Assembly: GCF_019969845.1 (NCBI RefSeq)
Contig: NZ_JAHXYR010000011.1
Coordinates: 248,001-312,000, forward strand
From: Sphingobacterium sp. GVS05A
GTDB taxonomy: Bacteria; Bacteroidota; Bacteroidia; Sphingobacteriales; Sphingobacteriaceae
DNA: 64,000 nt
Direction of reading: 5' to 3'
Part shown: positions 63,200 through 64,000 of the stretch, one piece after another
Layout: the number at the start of each line of letters is the position of its first letter
Numbering within the stretch: position 1 is the stretch's first letter
Position numbers and translations under genes: made by a program
Notes under the pieces: generated by a model
Told to the model about the DNA's origin: nothing
Seen by the model: only the letters and a program-made list of their open reading frames with translations
Databases searched by the model: none

Positions 63200-63264
63200 T
63201 TTAGCGTTTTCATATTCTTAACTTCCAAAACTTGTTCTTACGAACATTACACTCAGGTTCAAAA

Positions 63265-63807
63265 TTAGTCGCAATCAACGTGAAGCCTATGCTGTCCGCA
63301 CTTCACGCATTGAAATAAATACCCTACTAAACTACCTTCTTTTGAAAGTGCTGTTCTTATAAACTCTGGGGGATAACCATTGTTTTCTATATCATCGTGC
63401 AATTCTTCCAATAGGGGGTTTATCGTGTCAACATCGGCATAGTCGATAAAAGCACAGGGTTCATTACAATGCGTCAGCCATGCTTCTTGCTGCCAAGAGA
63501 TATAACTTGGTGTTCTGTTTGTGATTTCAAATAATAGTTCCTGAGCTATGTTTGGCTTTGGGTCATTTGGGTCTGGCGAAACATCCTCTATACCACAGTA
63601 GTCATTAAACTCACCGTCATATTTTTCCGCGGCCTTTCCGTCGGCTATGCACCATGGACAAATATATTCAGGAGTTTCCCTACTATAAAATGAGCCGGTG
63701 TATCGTATCGATCTTTGCTCTTCACATATAGAACATTTGCCTTCTAGATCTTCAAAAACATCAATTTTATAGGCGTTTGGACTGTATTTAAATTTCGGTA
63801 GTTCCAT
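63265..63807 (-). CDS. CbrC-family (UPF0167) protein
   Basis: The protein has 180 residues. The family's opening PKFKYSPNAYKIDVFED and zinc-type cysteines (CSICEEQRS, CPWCIADGKAAEKY) lead to GYLFQCVKCGQHRLHVDCD. E. coli CbrC confers colicin E2 tolerance; the family is common in immunity neighbourhoods. Its last 22 codons recur at 49682-49752. Confidence 0.92.
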   Translation of the reverse strand: MELPKFKYSPNAYKIDVFEDLEGKCSICEEQRSIRYTGSFYSRETPEYICPWCIADGKAAEKYDGEFNDYCGIEDVSPDPNDPKPNIAQELLFEITNRTPSYISWQQEAWLTHCNEPCAFIDYADVDTINPLLEELHDDIENNGYPPEFIRTALSKEGSLVGYLFQCVKCGQHRLHVDCD

Positions 63808-64000
63808 TTTATGATCGCTATGATTGTCTGAAAATTATTGCCACAAGCTTAACCTTCTGCTTTTTCCTGATTATATCTCCTTCAAGATACAAAATAGATG
63901 TAGAAATTATCGTTATTGAGTTATCACAACGAAAAACAATGTTGAAGCGATGACGGATTTTGAGGATCTAAGTCTCATGCAATATCAGCTATAGGTAGCC

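Overview
The window reads as a chromosomal segment of a Bacteroidota bacterium, most likely Sphingobacterium or a close relative. The evidence is three TonB-dependent receptor loci (two with SusD partners), LytTR regulators paired with membrane histidine kinases, Crp/Fnr-type regulators that stop just after the recognition helix, DUF6266/DUF5675 genes, and AT-rich spacers where few genes have a strong Shine-Dalgarno sequence. No rRNA, tRNA or CRISPR array was seen.

Layout. (1) 1-5.9 kb, minus strand: a glycan-uptake operon, susC-like, susD-like, a FadR-type GntR regulator and the start of a probable sialidase. A 15-bp inverted-repeat motif lies before three of these transcription-unit segments, so the regulator probably controls itself and the operon. 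(2) 6.1-8.8 kb: a DUF6266 / DUF5675 / two-small-membrane-protein unit shaped like a lysis cassette. It carries a 159-bp nested palindrome, and 22-bp iterated repeats lie upstream. (3) 8.8-18 kb: a membrane LytTR regulator, a short plus-strand set (helical protein, Crp/Fnr regulator, basic ORF, two-cysteine 75-aa peptide), then a minus-strand thioredoxin-like / SusD / SusC unit. (4) 18-25.5 kb: an accessory block with an XRE regulator under a 20-bp palindrome, a broken S8 protease, an AlbA_2/Schlafen-type ATP-binding protein and repeated ybjQ-like units. (5) 25.6-27.9 kb: a catalase-like peroxidase and cytochrome b561 operon, divergent from an HxlR regulator with two candidate operators; then a complete IS256-family element. 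(6) 29-49 kb: a patchwork of small accessory genes (GNATs, DUF6985, SMI1/KNR4-like, KptA, WG-repeat protein, IlvD) mixed with many duplicated or decayed gene tails. (7) 49-58 kb: a TlpA-like protein, a TraB-like protein, and a TonB receptor with two histidine kinases (one apparently catalytically dead) and a LytTR response regulator. (8) 58-64 kb: a cyclase, SRPBCC, TfoX-N, TonB-C, ankyrin and CbrC proteins, again with orphan tails.

The most distinctive property is the repeated occurrence of orphan 3' gene ends and of ybjQ 5' regions in 20-64 kb. At least four duplicated tails have a matching longer copy elsewhere in the window: a 353-bp direct repeat bracketing crp-ilvD, a 211-bp repeat at 43.2/61.6 kb, a CbrC tail at 49.7 kb, and a HAD-phosphatase tail at 60.1 kb. 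Other tails have no parent here. This looks like an island that gains and loses immunity or defence-type cargo by recombination in short homologous gene ends, similar in spirit to acquired interbacterial defence clusters. That interpretation is inference; the repeats and remnants themselves are read from the sequence.
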